The notes beneath the pieces are model-generated. The model was not told where the DNA came from, did not search any database, and was given only the letters and a program-made list of their open reading frames with translations. Positions 21,948-34,613 of a DNA stretch of 64,000 bases are shown piece after piece. The position numbers and the translations under genes are program-made. Within the stretch, counting starts at the first letter, position 1. Every line of letters starts with the position of its first letter. Origin of the DNA: Dactylis glomerata (lineage: Eukaryota; Streptophyta; Magnoliopsida; Poales; Poaceae); contig QXEO01000235.1 in NCBI GenBank assembly GCA_007115705.1, positions 2,522,741 to 2,586,740 on the forward strand. Reading direction: 5' to 3'.

Positions 21948-22586
21948 TTATGTTACCTCAACTTTGATAGGCATAGTCCCAATCATAACAATTTTATATT
22001 CTTCCTTGGGCTTTCGCTCTGAACAAATAATTTGACCAACTCTGATGGTCTCAACATTCTTGACAGAATTTAGAGCATTCTTTCTATCAATCTTCTTGGG
22101 AAAATAAACCGTGTACTCTTTATCATTAACATTGAAAGTTACTTTTCCTTGATTGCAATTAATAATAGCCCCTGCAGTGTTTAGAAAAGGTCTTCCAAGA
22201 ATAATAGACATATTATCATCTTCGGGCATTTCCAACACAACAAAGTCAGTTAATATCAAACAACTGTTAGCAACTTGAATAGGAACATTTTCACATATAC
22301 CAATAGGAATAGTAGTAGACTTATCAGCCATCTGCAAAGATATATCAGTTGATACTAATTTTTCTAGATCAAGTCTCTTATAAAGAGAAAAAAGCATGAC
22401 ACTAACTCCAGCTCCCAAATCACATAAAGCAGTTCTAACATTGTTATTTTTAATGGAGCAAGGAATAGTTGGTATACCTGGATCTCCAAGCTTCTCTGGA
22501 ACTTTACCATCAAAAGAATAGTTAGCAAGTAAAGTGCAAATTTCCTCATTAGGAATCTTCCTTTTGTTAGTAACAATATCTTTCAT
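21948..22586 (-). pseudogene. A1 retropepsin-like protease, 5' end frame-shifted
   Basis: This would be the aspartic protease that processes Gag. The active-site motif is seen as CDLGAGVSVM (D-L-G-A type), followed by the second conserved segment IILGRPFLNTAGA. The frame starts at an internal Met; the upstream join to gag (22587-22651) is broken by an in-frame TAG right after the RFCE motif and a one-base loss near 22600. No reverse transcriptase follows. Confidence 0.75.
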
Positions 22587-22651
22587 ATACTTTGATAAGG
22601 AGGCATTCTAATAGCATCAGTCAAAGGAATTTGCAAAAATAAAGGTCTCAT

Positions 22652-24589
22652 CTATTCACAAAACCTGTTGTAGTGTTCTTCTTCCTTGGACTTGTGTTTC
22701 TTACCAGGAAAAGGCATTGGTTTCTGCACCCAAGGTTCTCTCTCATTACCATGCTTGTTGGCAATGAAGTCTTCTTTGGTGTACTTTGCATTCTTATCAA
22801 TCTTTTCTGGTTCCTCTTCAACTTCTTCTTTATCGGAAGCATCTCCTGGTTCAGTTTCAGTATCAGAAATAGAAACACTGTTAGGATCTTTACCTGCATC
22901 AGAGGATTCTGCAGTTGTTTTATGCTTCTTCTTCTTCTTCTTGGAAGGAATATCATCTCTTGAAGTGCGTTGAGAATCTTGCTCGATCCTCTTAGGATGT
23001 CCTTCAGGATATAAGGGGTCTTGATTAGTAGCACCTCCTCTTGTGCGAATTTCACAAGCTTGCTTCTCTCTTGAAGCATTTACTAGCAAATCTTTTTGCA
23101 CCTTGGTAAGCTGATCAATTTGTGTTTGAACCATTTGAAAATGTTTAACAAGTATCTTCACATCATTGGCGGTTCTCTCCACAATATCCTGCAACTTGTT
23201 AATAGCTCTAGAATTTTCCAACAAATGATTATGCACCATTCTATTAAAATTTTCTTGCTTAACAATAAAATTATCAAACTCATCTAAGCATTGATCAGGA
23301 GGTTTAGAATAAGGAATATCTCCATCATCGAAGCGTTGGGGAGAGTGTACCTCAATAGTGGATGAATGAGGGATTGGCTTACATAATTCTTCTATAGGAG
23401 GTAAATTATTCACATCTTCGGACTTAATACCTTTCTCCTTAAGAGATTTCTTAGCTTCCTTCATAACTTCATCATTTAATTCAATCATCCCTCTCTTCTT
23501 TGGCGTAGGCTCTGTAGATGGCGCAGGTGATGGCGCTGGTGTTGACTCAACTAGAGTCCAATCATCATGATTTCGGCTTATTTTAGCCATTAATTCTTTA
23601 GCTTCAGCCGGAGTTCTTTCCCTGAAAACACAACCAACACAACTATCCAAATATGACTTAGATTCATCAGTTAGTCCATTATAAAATATATCAAGGAGTT
23701 AATTTTTAGGCAATGGCTCTTTAGGCAAAGCTCTAATTAAAGAACAAAATCTTGTCCAAGATTCAGGCAGTATCTCTCCTTTTCCCTGTTCAAAATCAAA
23801 GATTTTCTGCACAGCAGCATATTGAGCACTAGCAGGAAAATATTTCTGAAAGAAAGCATTAACCAAAGCAATAGGACTGTGAATAGATCCAGGAGACAAG
23901 CTATTAAACCAAGTTTTAGCTGCATCTTTCAACGAGAAAGGAAAAATCTTAGCAACAAAGTAAGTGCGGAGCTTAATATCATCAAAAAATAGATTACTCA
24001 AAGTAGAAAGCTCATTCATGTGCTCCATAGCACTCTCATCTTTAGTACCACAAAAAGGAGTTTTCTCAACAATAGATATGTAAGATAAATCCAAAGAGAA
24101 ATCATAATCCTTGTCTCTAATATTTATGGGAGAAGCAACAAACTTAGGATCAGGAGACAAATTATATCTAACAGTACGTCTTGCAAGAAGTTCTTTAACC
24201 TCAGCAGCATTACGAGTAGCACGTGCTTCAGCAATAAAATCATCATTGAGATCAATATAAGCATCATCAAAATCATCACTAGGACATTCCCTAGACTCAG
24301 GTGAACTAACAGGTGTAAAACTGGTGTTTCCCAACTTAGCTCTAGCAATAGTAGCATCTAAAAAGGAACCTAGTGAACCACTCTTATCAAGCACAGTAGA
24401 AGCATCATCTAAACTATCAGTAGCATTTTCAAACTCAGCAGAAGTAGTAGCAGTAGCATGTGCATGTGGTGGTGCAAGCAACTTACTCATAACAGATGGT
24501 GAATCAAGAGCAATAGAGGTGTTGAGAGGCGTACCTCTTCTTGTAGTGGATGGCAATATAGGAACTTTTCCATCATGAGGTTTACCCAT
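22652..24589 (-). pseudogene. A1 gag with one internal stop
   Basis: The structural protein of the particle. It starts at ATG 24589 (MGKPHDGK), shortly after the 5' LTR and primer site. The frame runs to 22652 with a single in-frame TAA at 23699-23701. Retrotransposon gag features are IFPFSLKDAAKTWFNSL and WTRFCSLIRALP, then FYNGL after the stop. The C-terminal part is Lys/Glu-rich, with a coiled coil near VERTANDVKILVKHFQMVQ. No zinc knuckle is seen, which is usual for this lineage. Upstream codons in the same frame (24590-25048) are LTR sequence. Confidence 0.8.
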
Positions 24590-24650
24590 GATGAAAGGAT
24601 TGCAGCGAATAATATGAATACCAAGTGAACTTACAAATAAAGCTATGCTC

Positions 24651-24666
24651 CCCAGCAACGGCGCCA
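24651..24666 (-). other. A1 primer binding site (tRNA-Asp type)
   Basis: TGGCGCCGTTGCTGGG on the minus strand follows the 5' LTR after about 11 bases. It matches the 3' end complement of plant tRNA-Asp (TGGCGCCGTTGCCGGGG) closely. Confidence 0.75.
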
Positions 24667-24677
24667 GAAAATAGTCT

Positions 24678-25335
24678 TGATGACCCACAAGTATAGGGGA
24701 TCGCAACAGTCTTCGAGGGAAGTAAAGCCCAAATTTATTGATTCGACACAAGGGGAGCCAAAGAATATATGTAAGCCTTAATAGATGAGTTGTCAATTCA
24801 GCTGCACCTGGAAACAGTCTTGCTCGCAATGGTTTATCAGTAGCAACAGTTTTATAGTGGTGATAGTAGTGAAACAGTAACAGCAGTAGTAAAATAATAG
24901 CGGTAATAGTAGCAATAGTAAACAGTAGGAACAAGTACTGTAGGCATAGGGATGGATGTACGGGCGTTGCATGGATAAGATAATTCATGAAATCAATGAG
25001 ACATGGGCATTGCAGATAAATAATGATAAAGCATCCTAGTACAAACAATCATAGGCATGTGTTCCGTATATAGTCGTACGTGCTCACAAGGAGAAACTTG
25101 CACGACATCTTTTGTCCTACCAGCCTGTTGCAGCAGGGCCTCAAGGGAAACTACTGGTAATTAAGGTACTCCTTTTAATAAAGTACCGGAGCAAAGCATT
25201 AACACTCGGTGAACACATGTGATCCTCACATCATAGACATCCCCTCCGGTTATCCCAATTTCTGTCACTTTGGGGCCTCGGGTTCCGGACAACAATATGT
25301 GTATACAACTTGTAGGTAAGACCATAAACAACAAG
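24678..25335 (-). repeat. A1 5' LTR, last 658 bp
   Basis: This is the primer-site-proximal end of the 5' LTR, cut by T1 at the duplication ACAAG (25331-25335 and 34453-34457). It corresponds to 14324-14981 of the intact 3' LTR. Confidence 0.9.
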
Positions 25336-25671
25336 TGACAAGGGTATAGTTAATAGAGCCCGTTAGTCGAGTACCCCTGAGGCCCGTTAAGCTAGGCCCA
25401 ATTGTAATGATAGTCGAATACGAGTTCTTACCGTATGTCGATATTTGTAATCTGTATCGTACCCTACCCGATCCTCGAGACCTGGCCACCTATATATAGG
25501 GGCCAGGAGGGGACGGTGCAGGGCAGATTGAAAGCAAGCCAGGTCGAACACCCAAGTTTACTTTCGATACACACCTATTTCGACTAACTTTACCATCGAG
25601 TTCATCCGACGCCCTATCTCCCCGATCCTAAGTCCTTCATCTAGGACATTTGTCGAGTTAACCCCTCGTCA
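25336..25671 (+). repeat. T1 5' LTR
   Basis: 336 bp, TG to CA, with a TATATATAGG box at 25491-25500. Nearly identical to 34117-34452. Confidence 0.93.
25491..25498 (+). promoter_or_regulatory. TATA box of T1 LTR
   Basis: TATATATA in the middle of the 336-bp LTR, conserved in the T2 (37593-37600) and T3 (about 49459-49465) copies. Confidence 0.7.
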
Positions 25672-25673
25672 AT

Positions 25674-25690
25674 TGGCGCCGACCGTGGGG
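25674..25690 (+). other. T1 primer binding site
   Basis: TGGCGCCGACCGTGGGG starts two bases after the LTR, a primer site seen in many grass Tat-type elements. The same site is at 37774 in T2 and 49639 in T3. Confidence 0.75.
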
Positions 25691-25708
25691 ACTCTGGGCA
25701 TTGGAATC

Positions 25709-28700
25709 ATGAATTCGACGGCTTTTTCGCTTTTAGCCAACAACAATTCAGAGGTCGACAGAAGTCAAGAGACGGAACTAACCATTGGAAGTTTGAGCAT
25801 CCTCATCGGGCCATCGGGTTCGTCTCGCCTTTCGGATCCGACGAAACAAGATCAAGATCCGTCGGCAAAAGAGCCCGAAACAACAGCAATGATGGAATAT
25901 TCTGAAGGTCTTCCAGCGAAGTAAACTCGCCGGTCAGCCCAGAGGAAGTGCAAAAAGAAAAGATCACAGAAGACAACGAAGAAAAGGAAAATTTTGACGT
26001 AGAAGTCCAACTCGAAGATCTCACGATCTGCCTCGACGATACCACAGACAAGTCAAGAGATACATGGAAGATAGGATTAGAGCTTTCTGAAGACAGTGAC
26101 TCGATCTTCTCAAGCTTCAAGGGTAACATCGGCAAACAATGCCAGGTGCTCGCCATTATAGGAGATAATTCAGAGGAATTCGACGAAAACGACAATCCAG
26201 TATTAAACGCAGCAAATATCGACAGAGGAGCAAATCACCTAGCAGAAGGGCAAACACCAGAATCCCTCGCAAGCAGGGAAAAAATTCGACTATCAGTCGA
26301 CGAATGGAGGATAATAAGAGAAGCCGTAGAACACGGCACGCCAATACCATCAAATTCTAGCAAAGACATGCTTTTGGGGTATCACTACGCCCTAAGGCAG
26401 CAGGCCAAGCAATTAGCAAAGGAGAAAGCAGAGATACAAAGAAGAAAAGATTCAGCCATTGCAGCTAGCGAGGCTGCTCGAAAAGCACGGAGCGACACAT
26501 CACACAGCAACGCAAGGAAAAATCGTCGACACGGTTCAAGGTACGATAACCTCGAGTATTCTGACAGGCAAAGTATTTCCAAAAACCTCGACTCGTCCTT
26601 CCTATCGGTCGACGAGCAGGGAAACATCCTACCAAAAACTCCTGAAGCAGCACTAGTGGCAGCACAAGCATACCTACTTACAACTCGACCAAGTCCAGGA
26701 GATCCTAGAGAACATATGCATAGAGCAGCATTGAACGGACTCAACATGGTGGGCCACAAGCTATCAGCAAAAGGAGAAGAAGCACATCACCACAAGGAAG
26801 TGCACAAAGCAAGGTCACCTCGCCGTCACAATAGTCCTCGGCGCAGAAGCAGCAAACATCGATCTCGATCGCCATCACCAAAGCAGCATGGAGGAACCCG
26901 AAGATCACGATCCCGAAATGAAAAACGCGACTATGAAGACGACGAAAAAGAGATGGGGGCATCATGCTTTACCCGCAGGGTTCGCACAACTCCGGTTCCC
27001 AAGGGATTCAAACTACCTCATGATCAGCAAAAATACGACGGATCACAAGAACCACAATCATGGCTCGCAGATTATTTACAAGCAGTTCAAATATTAGGAG
27101 GAACTAAGGAAACAGCTATGCAAAGTTTGCAACTACACCTCACCGGCGCAGCAAGGTCATGGTTAAGCAAGCTAGAAAAAGAATCTATTGGAAGCTGGGA
27201 AGACCTCACAAAGCAATTTACAAGCAACTTCAGGTCGACATACAAACGACCAGCATCAATAGAAGAAGTCAAAGCATGTGTGCAACAACGCGACGAGACA
27301 TTGCGAGCATACATTCAAAGGTGGAGCATTATCAAAAACTCAGCAGTCGAAGTGTCAGATGAAAGAGCAATAGACGCGTTCATCATCGGATTAAGGCGAA
27401 GAGACCTAGTCGAAGAGATGGGCAGAATCAAGCCGAAAACAGTGTCAGACCTCATGGACACAGCAAATAGGTTCGCAGACGGAGAAGATGCGTGCAACAA
27501 CAAGCGGACGCGATCTCCAGAGGACGACAGAAGAAACAGATATGGAAGTCAAAGGAGACGATCTCGAAACTATGACACCTACGGTTCGCATAGCCAAGTC
27601 GCCGCAGGATATAAAGACAACAGCTATCAAGGAAATGATCGCAGAAGTTCGGGATATAGAAGCTACGGAAAGGAAGACTATAAGAAGTTCCCTATAAGGG
27701 AATCCAGAGAGTACAACCCATCACCAGAAGATATGCTCAATGGGCCTTGTCATATACACTCAGCGTTCGTCGACGGGAAACGAGTATCAAGGCACGCAAT
27801 GAAAGATTGCACAACATTCTTAAAACTACAAGAAGCAGCAATAAATAAGCAAACCGAAGCAAGGCGACAAGGATTCGAAGGAAGTAACAATCCCTCGACA
27901 AAGCAGCAAGGAAACAATGGAGCGCCTCAAGGACAAGACCAGCAAAACCAGGGACAGGACGACGACGAAGGGTATGTACCATCAAAAGGACACATCATAT
28001 CAATGATACAACCTGTACCCAAGTCGAACAAAGAAGAGAAGAGCATAACTCGACAAGTCAACTTAGCAGTCATATCACCTCCAGCGGCAACAGAGTATCT
28101 GCACTGGTCAGAGCAACCAATAGAGTTCAATAGAGAAGATCATCCTATAACAGTACCTCGGCCGGGAAACGCGCCTTTGGTACTCAAAGCTCAAATCGGC
28201 GCGTATGATGTCGACGGAATATTCATGGATGCAGGGAGTGGAATTAACTTGATATACGCGAAAACACTCCGAGCAATGCATATATCACTAGAGTTCTTGA
28301 AGCCAACAGATTGTTCCTTCCATGGAATCGTACCAGGAAGTGCCAATTACCCGTTGGGTCGAATAGCACTCAATATTTGCTTCGGCAACCGACAAAACTA
28401 CAGAAGAGAAAAACTAGACTTCGAAGTCATGGACTGGCCATCGCAATATCACGCGATCCTCGGACGACCCGCGTTTTCGCGATTCATGGCAGTGCCTCAC
28501 TACACATATTTGGTACTTAAAATGCCAGGACCAAAAGGAATAATCACAGTGAAAGGAAGTTTTGAAGTTTCAGATCTCTGCGATAGGGAATTCCACAAGA
28601 TGGCGCAAAATTTTGGCATAATAGCCAACCATGTAGAAAAGGCAAAGAGCGCGACTACAGAAGGCATCAAGCTACTCGAAGGATGCGTCGCAGAGCCCGA

Positions 28701-28776
28701 AACGAAGAAACCACGAATAGGAACATCAGGAGAAGACACAGGCGCAGAGGAAAAAGGGAAAGTCACGACGACATAA
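25709..28776 (+). pseudogene. T1 gag-protease, one frameshift near the N-terminus
   Basis: ATG at 25709 opens the frame, which stops at 25922-25924. The main frame then runs open to 28776 (about 942 residues). Comparison with T2 places a one-base loss near 25910. The gag core holds PQSWLADYLQAVQILGG, LHLTGAARSWLSKL, WEDLTKQFTSNF and DAFIIGLRRRDLVEEM (Retrotrans_gag type). It is followed by an RS-rich stretch earlier in the chain and a degenerate Cys-His motif (GPCHIHSAF, then HAMKDC). The C-terminus is a retropepsin-like domain with FMDAGSGINLIYA and YHAILGRPAFSRF. After it the protein ends without polymerase. About 1,020 residues in all when counting both frames. Confidence 0.8.
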
Positions 28777-29065
28777 GCATCATAAAGACAATAGAGTAGA
28801 ACAATAAAGGCTGTAAAAGCCACGAGTTATACCAGGGGCAATGCCCTCTAGATCCAGAACACAGGTCACAGGCCGGATCTCTTGGGTCACCCCATGTATC
28901 TTACATTACAAGTATAAATAAAGACAAAGCGTTCCTCATATTCGAGTTTACGAGTCTTTCAAAGAGAAGATGCGGCAAACGCATGAACCATACAAATACG
29001 CCTTGAGAATAAAATTTCAGACATATAGTCGCGAAATAAATAAACTCTCGCGTTCCACATACACT

Positions 29066-32000
29066 TTACAACATCGGGTTGTCAGAATCATCTACGCCTA
29101 AAGGATCTAGATAATGATACTCACGAAAAAACGCAGCATCCGCCTCTAGAAGCCTAGCTTCGAGTCTTCGAGCAGGTTGAAGCGTGTTCTCCATATGAAC
29201 CCGAAGGCTAGCTCCACCTGGAGCTAAACTCAGGGACATCGTGCTATAATTCAATCTGGGGTGCCACTTGCGTATCCACCCGAGAGCAAAATTGGCACCA
29301 GCCACTAAGTTCAGTTCTATTAACCTATGAATACGATGGCTGGATCTGAAAGTATCAAGAAGAAGTGGGAAAGTTGCAGGCAAAGGATTACGGGGAAGCA
29401 TAATGGAGTGCATAGTTGTAAGAGCTCGCCGGCAACCATCAACTGACTCGCCAATATGCTGGGCATGGTCTTGAAGCAATACAATGGCGCTCCGGCGTCG
29501 AGGATCAGACCACAAAGTCTCGCAACCAGTCGACATTTTTTCCAAAGCAGCATTTCGCTCAGCAACTCGACGTTCTTCAGCAGCAAAATCCAAACAAGTA
29601 CCTACAAAGGCAAAGATGTCACAAAAGCAGCAGTGCGAAAATAGGGAAGGAAGGAGTCGAAAGAAAACCCACATCGCAACAGCTCGCAAGCAGATTCGAC
29701 AATGCCAAGAATGAAAGACTCGCATTCTTCACTATGAATAACCTTCGCCATCAAGCTGGAGACTTTCTCTTCAAGGGAAGAGATTTTCTTCATATAGCCA
29801 CTGGCTAGGCTAGCCTTTTTAATAGCCATCTGTGCTTGGCATTTGGCCAAGGATAGGCGAGTTTCAAGGTCGGATATCCTGGAAGAGTGTTTCGAGCATT
29901 GACTGCATCGACTCGGAGTCGACGAAATCTGAGGACCGGATCCACGAGCAGAGGAAGGAGCAGTAGCATGAGTCAAAGGATCATTGACGCGCGTCGACTG
30001 CAAGCCAAAAGGAAAAGAAAGGAGAAACAATTTCAGAGAGGCAGCATAAAACTTCATACGAAGAGGATATATTTACACAAGAGCGCCACCCTATGGCTAA
30101 GGTTCTCGGGTTGCACTTAATTGAACTCTTTACATTCAAAAGGAGAAAACTAAAAAAAAAATACTACAAAGAAGCTGAGTCTACGCCACCTCAGCATTGT
30201 GCTCCGTGGAAGAAGGGGGCGCGACCAGTTCCTCGCTAGAAGTCGACGGTGGCACTGGAGCTTTCGGCGCTGGAGGTGGTGCAGCAGGCACAGCAGAGGC
30301 CGCCGAAGGAGAAATTGTTGTCAGCAATGCAGGTGCCAACTTCTTCGCCCTCTCGAAAAACACCTTCATCTCGTCACGGGTGTGGCCATGGGGGGAGCTA
30401 ACTTTCTCCCAGTCAAAGTCTGTACCATGCGCAAGAGAAAGTGCAATGGCACCTTCGGCGTCGCGCTTAATGGACAACCCCTTCAGCTGGAGAGTAGGGT
30501 CTTCATCGCTGTCAAAAGTCTTGGCGAGTTCAGTCAGGTTGTCCTTCGGGATTGCCATCCTTTTCTTCGGCCACAACCCGGCAAATAGCCGTGACAGAAC
30601 GCGGCCAGCCAACTCAAAAGTTTCCTGGATAGATATCCAGTTTTCTTCGAGTAGGTTAACCGCATCCATGAGAGGATCATCGTCCGTTTGCAGGGACGAC
30701 GGAGATACCCCTGTGAATTCTAAGCAATAGAAAAGAAAAGAAGAGACAAGTGTCAACAAATACACCAGTGCAACAGGAGACGAAAACAGAAGACAAGTCG
30801 AATAACTTACTTTCGGCAGCAGTAGACATGGTGTGAAGACGCTCTGCCACGGCCTGCTCCCACTGAGTATTTTCCTTGTTGGCATCAGCTAAAGCCTTTT
30901 CCGCTTTCTTCGCCTTGGCAAGCGCAGATTTCTGCGACTTCTCAGCAATGGCCTTAGCAGTGGTCGCAACATCATAAGCTTTTTGCGAAGCTTTGAGCTC
31001 TGCCTCCAGCGAAGCAATTCGAGCATTGGCGGCTGCTAAAGCAGCTGCATAGGAAGTCGACAGGGAATCAGATAGATAACAAAGGATAAAGTGCAGAAGA
31101 CAAGTGGTGATTGGACGTCAAAGTTATACCTTCGGAAGCTTTCGCAACCTTTAGGTACCCCGCACACTCCATGCCCAGGGCGATAAATCTCTTCACCAAA
31201 GCCTGATAAAAGAAGTGTGTAAGAGTAGAAGTACATGAAAGGAAAGAAGGGAAAGAAGAATTACTTACATCATCGGAAGAAACTGTAGATGCGTGAGCTT
31301 CCAGAGAAACTTCGGCTTCTTTGGCCTTCTTTGAGCGTTTCGAGTGTCGAATTTGAGGAACCTTCTTCACGCCGGACCTGGTGGCCCTCGGCGCAACATC
31401 TGGTTCGACAGGCTTATCAATCGCCACAGGAGAAGGTGGTGGAACAGCCGTAGCATATGTTGGTGGCTCTTCGTCATCACTACATAAAAGGTATAAGTTA
31501 TAGAAACAAGGCAGGAACAAGGCAATTGAAAAGTTCGACTACAATACTTACGATGCAAGCATGTCAAAGTACTCCATATCTTCTGCAAGAGCGGGGGTTT
31601 TTCCAGCCGCTGCAGAACTCGATGAAGAAATTTCGTCGACACGTTTCCGTTTTTTGTCGACACCGACATCTTCAGCAAGCAAAGGAGGAGGCGATGTCGA
31701 CGAGCTAGTCTCATCTTCTGATTCTTCGACATCATCTCCGTCCTGACTTTCGTCAGCCTCGGGGGCTTTAGATGCAGGAGAGGCTAGATCAGCTGGAAGA
31801 GGCCCTTCCTCGGGAAGAGGAGGATGAGAAACAAGGAATTGGTGACCCTGCATATAAATGTGTCAGTAGAATGCAAAGGTAAAAAATCAGAAGAGAGAAG
31901 AAAGAAGAGAAGCAATCTGAAAACAAGCAAAATTTGATAAACAATGGGCGAGGAGATATATACCTCAGCAAGAGGGCGCACGGAGTCGAAGAAATTCGCA

Positions 32001-32854
32001 GTCAAATCGGCGACTGCATGTTCCTTGGTGAGCTTGGTGAGATTCCGGACTCGCTTGTCGACATCTTCTTTCGATATAAGATCTTCAGATATGCGAGTAG
32101 GATCCTCCAAGCCAGAGTAATTCCAAAGTTTGGTAAGGCGGTGTTATAGAGGTTGAACTCGACGTTGAATAAAAAACGCCATGAGTTGCATACCCGACAG
32201 AGCACCCCCTTGACCTCCTTTTAAAGCCTTGATGCGGGAAAGAAGAGGAAGAATTTCTTGTGCTTCTGCATCTGAGGGGAGTGTGTCCCACGATGCCAAT
32301 TTCTTTACCTCCTGGGAAGCATCAAAAGGAGGCAGGCCGAATTCGTCTTCAGGCGAGGATTTGCGGTCCTTGATATAGAACCACTTCGTCCTCCACCCTT
32401 GGACAGACGCGGCCATGGAAAATTCAAAATATTGTGCTTCAGGACGCACAGAAACTACGACTCCGCCCAGTTCGGGTTTCCTTGCCAGAGAAACATTGGG
32501 ACGGAGTCGAAAGATTCATCTCCAGAGAAGGAAGTGGGGCTCAATGCCCAAGAATGACTCGCAGAGAGTAACGAAGCAAGCAATGTGAAGAAGGGAATTT
32601 GGTGTGAGCTGATGGAGCTGCACACCATAGACAAACAGCAGCCCACGGAGAAACTCGTGGGCAGGAAGGGACAAACCGCGGAGGAGAAAAGCAAGGAACA
32701 TTACCCGGTAACCGCTAGGGGGCTTCGGGATCCGCTCAGTGCTTGGGAATTGGATGGAATCCTGGGCGGAGGTGAGACCGTCCACCCTGGCCTTCTCCAC
32801 CTCCTTCTTGGTGATGGTGGAGCGCACCCATTTGGTGGCAGACGTCTTGGCCAT
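29066..32854 (-). pseudogene. Spliced antisense gene of T1 (putative gypsy-type transposon domain)
   Basis: Reading on the minus strand from ATG 32854 (MAKTSATKW), the first exon has PPSGYRVMFLAFLLRGLSL, EFLRGLLFVYGVQLHQLTP and CESFLGIEPHF. These resemble the plant putative gypsy-type transposon family (PF04195). It is broken by an in-frame TGA at 32516-32518; the same frame continues to 32144 (KWFYIKDRKS). Later exons join by clear GT-AG borders: donors at GAG|GTATAT (31961), TC|GTAAGT (31550), GAT|GTAAGT (31268) and GGT-type (31128); acceptors at 31852, 31480, 31204 and 31050. The middle is acidic and basic by turns. About 31050-30820 is a coiled coil (AALAAANARIASLEAEL). The last exons (30001-29066) hold a second coiled coil and a conserved end (LGWIRKWHPRLNY, then FFREYHYLDPL). 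An alternative end is the stop at 30181. Function is unknown. Confidence 0.6.
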
Positions 32855-34116
32855 GGTGCTCTTAATGCCCAGATGTTTCACGCGCATCCAGCACAAAGCA
32901 CGCTTGGGGGCTTCACAAGAGAGGAAGGGATAGAGGAGATCAGCAATGGAGGCGGCGGAGGGAACGAGCTGGTAAACAGTACGATTCCCCACTGTGCCAT
33001 TTATATACCTTCTGGGAGAAGGATCGTGGGCTGAGACGTGGCGCAAAGATCGGAAACGCCAGCCCACTAACGGTCAAAAATCGAGCAGCCCACTAACGGT
33101 CAAAAAATTGTGAAAGTTACAGTGCTACCCATAAAACGGTTTGCACTGATGAAGAGCCACGTCTTCGTTGACGTCATCGAATATATATATAAAGGTAAAA
33201 GGATGGCGCCGACAAATGCCGAGCTTATAAAAAAGAGAGATCATATATGAAGGATTTTTGGTTATAGCCTTGGGGGCTGTTACTTTCAAAAAAATCGAAT
33301 GGAGCTCTTCATTGAAGTAGTGAACTCGAACTCAACGACAAGGTATTCTTGAAAGTATCTCGAATTGAAGAACTTCGGAGTTGAAGTGTTTCGACTTGAA
33401 GTATGACGAGCTATATTATCTCTTGAGCCTATACTCGAAAAACCCTTTTTTCGACTATAGCCTCGGGGGCTACTCCCATCGGGAGTGCTGAGCGCGCACC
33501 CGACGATATTTGTTGATTAAGCATTAGAGACTGGAGAAGTATAGGAGTGTTACTCCCATCGGGGGCGAGTTTTATGGTTGTAGAAACCCGAATATTTTCA
33601 GTCAAAATTTGACTGCGACATAAAATTCTCGAGTTGTGTTATCGCAACACGACTTGAATGCCGTGACTTGTCACGAAGGTAAGACCCCGGGATCCGTCCT
33701 GTGAGGCCTGGTATACGCACATGGATGCGCTCTGCTGGTATGTATCCGTGTCTACGACGCGAAGAAAATCCTGGTGGACGCACTGGGTACCCTGAGAACC
33801 ACTGGGATTCATTCTTTGTAAGTCCTAAATGCGGCAAAAGAATGGATTTGACCGGTATCACGAATTCAAGTCCAAGGGGATTGAATTTGAAGTAGGTGAC
33901 AAGTATCTGTTCCGGCAGTTAACTGACCTCTTGATCCGTCAGAGTTGTCAGGCTTGTTCATCAAACCCCCTTGTGAAAAAATATCATGAAAATAAGTCGA
34001 AAAGACTAAGTCGAAGATTTAAAGATGTGAAGAAGTCGAAGAACTGATCAAATCGAAGATTTGAAGATTAGAGATTCAACCTGAATCTACAATTCTGGTA
34101 GAATCTCAGGGGCTAC
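32855..34116. other. T1 3' non-coding region and polypurine tract
   Basis: No gene seen. It contains repeated GAAGT/TCGA-rich stretches and two copies of the phrase ACTCCCATCGGG (33472, 33551). The tract GAATCTCAGGGGCTAC directly before the 3' LTR (34101-34116) is the polypurine tract. The part next to 32854 probably holds the promoter of the antisense gene. Confidence 0.55.
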
Positions 34117-34452
34117 TGACAAGGGTATAGTTAATAGAGCCCGTTAGTCGAGTACCCCTGAGGCCTGTTAAGCTAGGCCCAATTGTAATGATAGTCGAAT
34201 ACGAGTTCTTACCGTATGTCGATATTTGTAATCTGTATCGTACCCTACCCGATCCTCGAGACCTGGCCACCTATATATAGGGGCCAGGAGGGGACGGTGC
34301 AGGGCAGATTGAAAGCAAGCCAGGTCGAACACCTAAGTTTACTTTCGATACACACCTATTTCGACTAACTTTACCATCGAGTTCATCCGACGCCCTATCT
34401 CCTCGATCCTAAGTCCTTCATCTAGGACATTTGTCGAGTTAACCCCTCGTCA
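34117..34452 (+). repeat. T1 3' LTR
   Basis: 336 bp, matching the 5' LTR except for about three substitutions. It is followed by the duplication ACAAG at 34453-34457. Confidence 0.93.
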
Positions 34453-34613
34453 ACAAGTATCATCATAGAAATAATAACATATTCAGATCTAAAATCATGG
34501 CACTCGGGCCCAAAGTGACAAGCATTAAGCACAACAAGTTGCAACAAAGTCATAAGCACTAATAGAAGATACTAGGCACTATGCCCTAACAATCTCATAT
34601 CAAATTACATGAA
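34453..34613 (-). repeat. A1 5' LTR, middle 156 bp plus duplication
   Basis: 34453-34457 is the second copy of ACAAG. 34458-34613 continues the A1 LTR to the point where the Helitron inserted. The next LTR base is not beyond H3 at 37049, as a simple insertion would require, but at 1582 on the opposite strand. Confidence 0.9.

Larger units (their letters stand above)
25336..34452 (+). mobile_element. Tat-lineage gypsy element T1, non-autonomous
   Basis: This complete 9,117-bp element has 336-bp LTRs (TGACAAGG to CTCGTCA) and the duplication ACAAG. It has a primer site, a long gag-protease frame on the plus strand and a multi-exon gene on the minus strand between gag and the 3' LTR. There is no reverse transcriptase or integrase. 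An antisense gene of this kind is known from Tat/Grande-type plant elements. The two LTRs differ at only about three positions by eye, so the insertion is recent. Confidence 0.9.
14324..34613 (-). mobile_element. Athila-lineage gypsy element A1, non-autonomous
   Basis: The element is on the minus strand. Its 3' LTR is 14324-15721, its internal region 15722-24677, and its 5' LTR is in pieces (24678-25335, 34458-34613, then 999-1582). It carries a polypurine tract, a tRNA-Asp-type primer site, gag, protease and an ATHILA-type ORF, but no reverse transcriptase or integrase. Helitron H2 (16536-18836) and Tat element T1 (25336-34452, duplication ACAAG) are inserted in it. The family is close to wheat Athila-type non-autonomous elements such as Sabrina; the name is not certain. 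Confidence 0.85.
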
